From assembly GCA_026388755.1 (NCBI GenBank), contig JAPLJE010000525.1, positions 1 to 8,026 of the forward strand: DNA of 8,026 nt, written 5' to 3'. Within the stretch, counting starts at the first letter, position 1. Each line of letters begins with the position of its first letter. Positions 5,917-8,026 of this stretch are shown in pieces. The position numbers and the translations under genes were made by a program. Source of the DNA: Deltaproteobacteria bacterium. Lineage in GTDB: Bacteria > Desulfobacterota > Desulfobacteria > Desulfobacterales > Desulfatirhabdiaceae. The notes below the pieces were generated by a model. The model was not told the DNA's origin and made no database searches. It worked only from the letters and a program-made list of their open reading frames with translations.

Positions 5917-5938
5917 TGAGAAGGAAAACGGCGCCCGA

Positions 5939-7333
5939 TCAAAGACAGACTTGTGACAGCAGAGCAATACCCGACTCGATCTTGCCGGCGGCCATCCCGC
6001 CGAAGCCGATCATCAACATCGTTGAAACGGGCTCTCCGGTGACGTGGGTGGCGGTGAACGGAAACAGACGGATTCCCTTTTTCAGGGCCCGGTTGATGAT
6101 CACCGTTTCCCCAGGGGCATTGTCGGGCAACTGCAAAACGACATGGAGCCCGGCTCCCTGTCCGATAATAACGGCCCGATCGCCGAAATGATGCGCGACA
6201 GCCCGGAGCAGCGTATCGTGCTTCTTTTTATAGAGCGTTCGCATCCGCCGCACATGCCGATCCCAATGCCCCTGTTCCATGAATTTTGCAAGGGTGCACT
6301 GCTCCAGAAGCGAAACCGAGGAAAAATAATCCTGGAAAAGTTTGCGGTACGCGGCAAGGAGTGCATGAGGAAGCACCATGTAACTCACGCGCAGTGCCGG
6401 AGACAGGATCTTGGAGAAAGTTCCGCAATAGATGATATTCCCATGGGGGCGCAGACCTTGTAATGATGGGATCGGCTTGCCGAGGTAGCGCAGTTCGCTG
6501 TCGTAATCGTCTTCGATGATCAGCTTCCCGCCTGATTCGGCCCAATCGATCAGTTTCAATCGGCTGGAAACAGGCATCACGCAGCCCATGGGGAGTTGGT
6601 GAGAGGGGGTGACATAGGCGATGGTGCTGCTGCTGGTTTTGAGGATATCCACATCAAGTCCGCTGGGTCCGACGGGTATGGGTATAATTTCAAAACCATG
6701 GTTTCGGAAAACGGCACGCGGCAGGTGGTAGCCGGGATTCTCGACAGCAACCACGGGATGGCTGCCTTTCACTAAATGCGAGATAATGTCGAGGCTGTGC
6801 TGAAGTCCGGAGCAGACGACGATCTGTTCCGGGTCGCAGACCACACCGCGCGAACGTTCCAGATATTGCTGAATGAAGCAGCGCAGCCCCCATTCTCCCT
6901 GGGGATCACCATACCGGACAAGCTGCCTGGAACTTTCGCGCAGGGTTTCCATGAAAAGTTTGCGCCATAAGGGGGCGGGGAAGCTCTCCGGATCGAGCCG
7001 TGCGGGATGAAAATCATAATTGCAGCGCTGCGGGGGCACGGGGAGCCGGTTACAATTACGTGGTTTCTGAGGCAAAGATAACGGCGCCGCGTCCTGGTCG
7101 AGCGCCGAAACAAAATACCCGCTGCGCGGTTTGCTGTAGATGTACCCTTCCGCGTACAATTCCTGGTAGGCATTTTCTACCGTGTTGCGGCTGGTTGAAA
7201 GTTCGTCAGCCAGGGTTCTGACAGATGGGAGCTTGAAATCGGCAGGCAGCTTTCCTGACAGAACGTGCTCTCTGATCTGATGATAAAGTTGCTTGTATAA
7301 CGGGTTTTGGTCATTATTGTCTAGAATGAACAT
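5939..7333 (-). CDS. MocR/PdxR-type regulator (GntR winged helix fused to aminotransferase fold)
   Basis: The protein has 464 residues, the usual length. Residues about 10-77 are a GntR winged helix-turn-helix (PLYKQLYHQIREHVLSGKLP, LPSVRTLADELSTSRNTVENA, YIYSKPRSGYFV). Residues about 105-460 are a fold-type I aminotransferase domain with RYGDPQGEWGLR, VENPGYHLPR (Tyr202), TPSHQLPMG, IIEDDYDSE (Asp276, Tyr277) and GTFSKILSPALR, in which Lys308 should form the PLP Schiff base. Such proteins sense PLP or an amino compound and usually act on a divergent neighbour. The start ATG 7333 follows GGGAG (7342-7338); upstream ATGs at 7348 and 7351 have no ribosome site. The gene is divergent from a PNPOx-like flavoprotein gene, its most likely target besides itself. 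Whether it also affects eanB, which follows on the same strand after 297 bases, is open. Confidence 0.93.
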   Translation of the reverse strand: MFILDNNDQNPLYKQLYHQIREHVLSGKLPADFKLPSVRTLADELSTSRNTVENAYQELYAEGYIYSKPRSGYFVSALDQDAAPLSLPQKPRNCNRLPVPPQRCNYDFHPARLDPESFPAPLWRKLFMETLRESSRQLVRYGDPQGEWGLRCFIQQYLERSRGVVCDPEQIVVCSGLQHSLDIISHLVKGSHPVVAVENPGYHLPRAVFRNHGFEIIPIPVGPSGLDVDILKTSSSTIAYVTPSHQLPMGCVMPVSSRLKLIDWAESGGKLIIEDDYDSELRYLGKPIPSLQGLRPHGNIIYCGTFSKILSPALRVSYMVLPHALLAAYRKLFQDYFSSVSLLEQCTLAKFMEQGHWDRHVRRMRTLYKKKHDTLLRAVAHHFGDRAVIIGQGAGLHVVLQLPDNAPGETVIINRALKKGIRLFPFTATHVTGEPVSTMLMIGFGGMAAGKIESGIALLSQVCL

Positions 7334-7358
7334 TGTACTCCCGATCATCACAAGTAGT

Positions 7359-7444
7359 CTTTTGTATGTTTGATAGCAGTTTAAGAAAACTTTTGCATGG
7401 CGTCAAAGAAAATCTGCTGCCTTGCTACTAGTAAAATTTGCATC
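7359..7444. promoter_or_regulatory. Three direct repeats, candidate MocR operators
   Basis: CTTTTGTATG (7359-7368), CTTTTGCATG (7390-7399; 9 of 10 bases the same) and the weaker AATTTGCATC (7435-7444) stand in one orientation between the divergent genes. Start-to-start spacing is 31 and 45 bp. MocR-type regulators often bind spaced direct repeats in such regions. The middle copy lies within the spacer of the mocR promoter, so binding could repress mocR while acting on the flavoprotein gene. Confidence 0.45.
7378..7406 (-). promoter_or_regulatory. Predicted mocR promoter
   Basis: On the minus strand TTGACG (7406-7401, five of six consensus bases) is followed after exactly 17 bases by TAAACT (7383-7378, four of six). 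Transcription would begin some 35-40 bases before the ATG at 7333. It is the best sigma-70-like match in this intergenic region. Confidence 0.55.
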
Positions 7445-7507
7445 AACAAGGGTGGCGCATTTACGCGTCACATCTCATAACCACACAAACTACAGGAGGT
7501 AGTCACG

Positions 7508-7879
7508 ATGATTCCGGAAAAAATGCTTGAAGTTCTGAAAAAGGATGGGGTGGTTGCTATTGCCACCCTGGGCAAAGATGGCCCACATATGGTTAACACA
7601 TGGAACAGTTATATACGGATCACAGACGATGGGCGTTTGTTGATTCCAGCCGGTTACATGCACCTCACGGAGGCCAACATCGCCGTAAACGATCAGGTAT
7701 TGATGACAATGGGTAGCAGCAAGGTTGCCGGCAAAAACGGCCCAGGCACCGGCTTCCTGATCAAGGGCACGGCGGCCTTTATCACCTCAGGTCCGGATTT
7801 TGATGCCACCAAAGACAGATTTAAATGGGCACGGGCGGCATTGGCAGTAACCATTTCTTCCGTCACCCAGACGTTATAG
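7508..7879 (+). CDS. PNPOx-fold (pyridoxamine 5'-phosphate oxidase-like) flavin-binding protein
   Basis: A 123-residue single-domain split-barrel protein. The start MIPEKMLEVLKKDGVVAIAT, the central VNTWNSYIRI and LLIPAGYMHLTEANI, the GPGTGFLIKGTAAF strand pair and the end WARAALAVTISSVTQTL match small proteins annotated as pyridoxamine 5'-phosphate oxidase family, which bind FMN or related cofactors. It is too short and too diverged to be a true PdxH, so vitamin B6 oxidation should not be assumed; a flavin reductase or FMN carrier role is as likely. AGGAGGT at 7494-7500 sits seven bases before ATG 7508, a very strong ribosome site. It is the only plus-strand gene here, divergent from mocR. 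Its last 17 bases overlap the convergent GH3 gene. Length and both ends look complete. Confidence 0.9.
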   Translation: MIPEKMLEVLKKDGVVAIATLGKDGPHMVNTWNSYIRITDDGRLLIPAGYMHLTEANIAVNDQVLMTMGSSKVAGKNGPGTGFLIKGTAAFITSGPDFDATKDRFKWARAALAVTISSVTQTL

Positions 7880-8026
7880 TCTGAAGCCACTTGCCATCCG
7901 GGATAATCTCGAATTCCGTGCCCAATTCGGCATTGCTGTCACCGCCGACCCAAATATGGAAACGACCGGGTTCAAGGACCTCATTGCCGTTGTCATCCAG
8001 ATAAGAAAGTTCCTCCGGGCCGAGTC
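7863..8026 (-). CDS. Glycoside hydrolase family 3 C-terminal Fn3-like domain (5' part outside window)
   Basis: The last 54 residues of a minus-strand gene enter at the right edge and stop at TGA 7865-7863. They read LGPEELSYLDDNGNEVLEPG, then RFHIWVGGDSNAELGTEFEI and a short tail. The pattern (a Leu with acidic residues, aromatic, D-x-x-G, EPG, aromatic-x-hydrophobic-x-VGG) is the fibronectin type III-like domain that closes many GH3 beta-glucosidases and beta-xylosidases. The catalytic domains lie outside, so substrate and activity cannot be judged. The 3' end runs 17 bases into the convergent flavoprotein gene, and no terminator is visible between them. Confidence 0.72.
   Translation of the reverse strand, partial: LGPEELSYLDDNGNEVLEPGRFHIWVGGDSNAELGTEFEIIPDGKWLQTITSG

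Noticed and set aside
7334..7351. ATG 7348 or 7351 as start of the MocR gene
   Set aside because: Neither has a ribosome site, and GGGAG lies between them and ATG 7333.
1..8026. CRISPR arrays, tRNA or rRNA genes
   Set aside because: No regularly spaced repeats, cloverleaf-like segments or rRNA signatures were seen on either strand.

Overview
The window looks like chromosome of an anaerobic or microaerophilic bacterium with a sulfur-based metabolism. The evidence is a polysulfide-dependent ergothioneine gene pair (eanB-eanA), an iron-sulfur-rich radical SAM enzyme, and remnants of REP-associated tyrosine transposase (RAYT) elements of a kind I associate with Desulfobacterota and relatives. 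The taxonomic guess is weak. All genes except one short flavoprotein gene lie on the minus strand, so transcription mostly runs right to left.

Right part (about 5940-8026, GC-richer): the 3' end of a glycoside hydrolase family 3 gene converges on, and overlaps, a small PNPOx-like flavoprotein gene. That gene is divergent from a MocR-type (GntR plus aminotransferase fold) regulator. Their shared intergenic region has a recognisable mocR promoter and three direct repeats of a TTTTGCATG-like word, which suggests local control by MocR.

Centre (about 2380-5640, AT-rich): a tight three-gene run eanB, eanA and a CDF-fold membrane protein. EanA (EgtD family) trimethylates histidine to hercynine. EanB, a three-domain rhodanese with one catalytic cysteine, transfers sulfur from polysulfide or persulfide onto hercynine to give ergothioneine without oxygen. 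The CDF-like protein keeps the fold signatures but has lost most of the transmembrane metal ligands, making it a candidate for a new role, perhaps transport, in this pathway. No egtB, egtC or egtE gene is present. The block is bracketed by two decayed RAYT remnants that share the end sequence GGG(G/A)ACAGATTTATT. One is a 233-bp internally deleted element with 15-bp terminal inverted repeats. The other is a scrap whose last reading frame runs into the eanB start. The module therefore probably moved in, or was rearranged, in the past.

Left part (1-2116): an AT-rich vapBC-like toxin-antitoxin pair with a palindromic operator. It runs by 4-base ATGA overlaps into a GC-rich DJ-1/PfpI gene, followed 60 bases later by a Tes/MJ0619-like radical SAM gene that leaves the window. 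No tRNA, rRNA or CRISPR array was seen.
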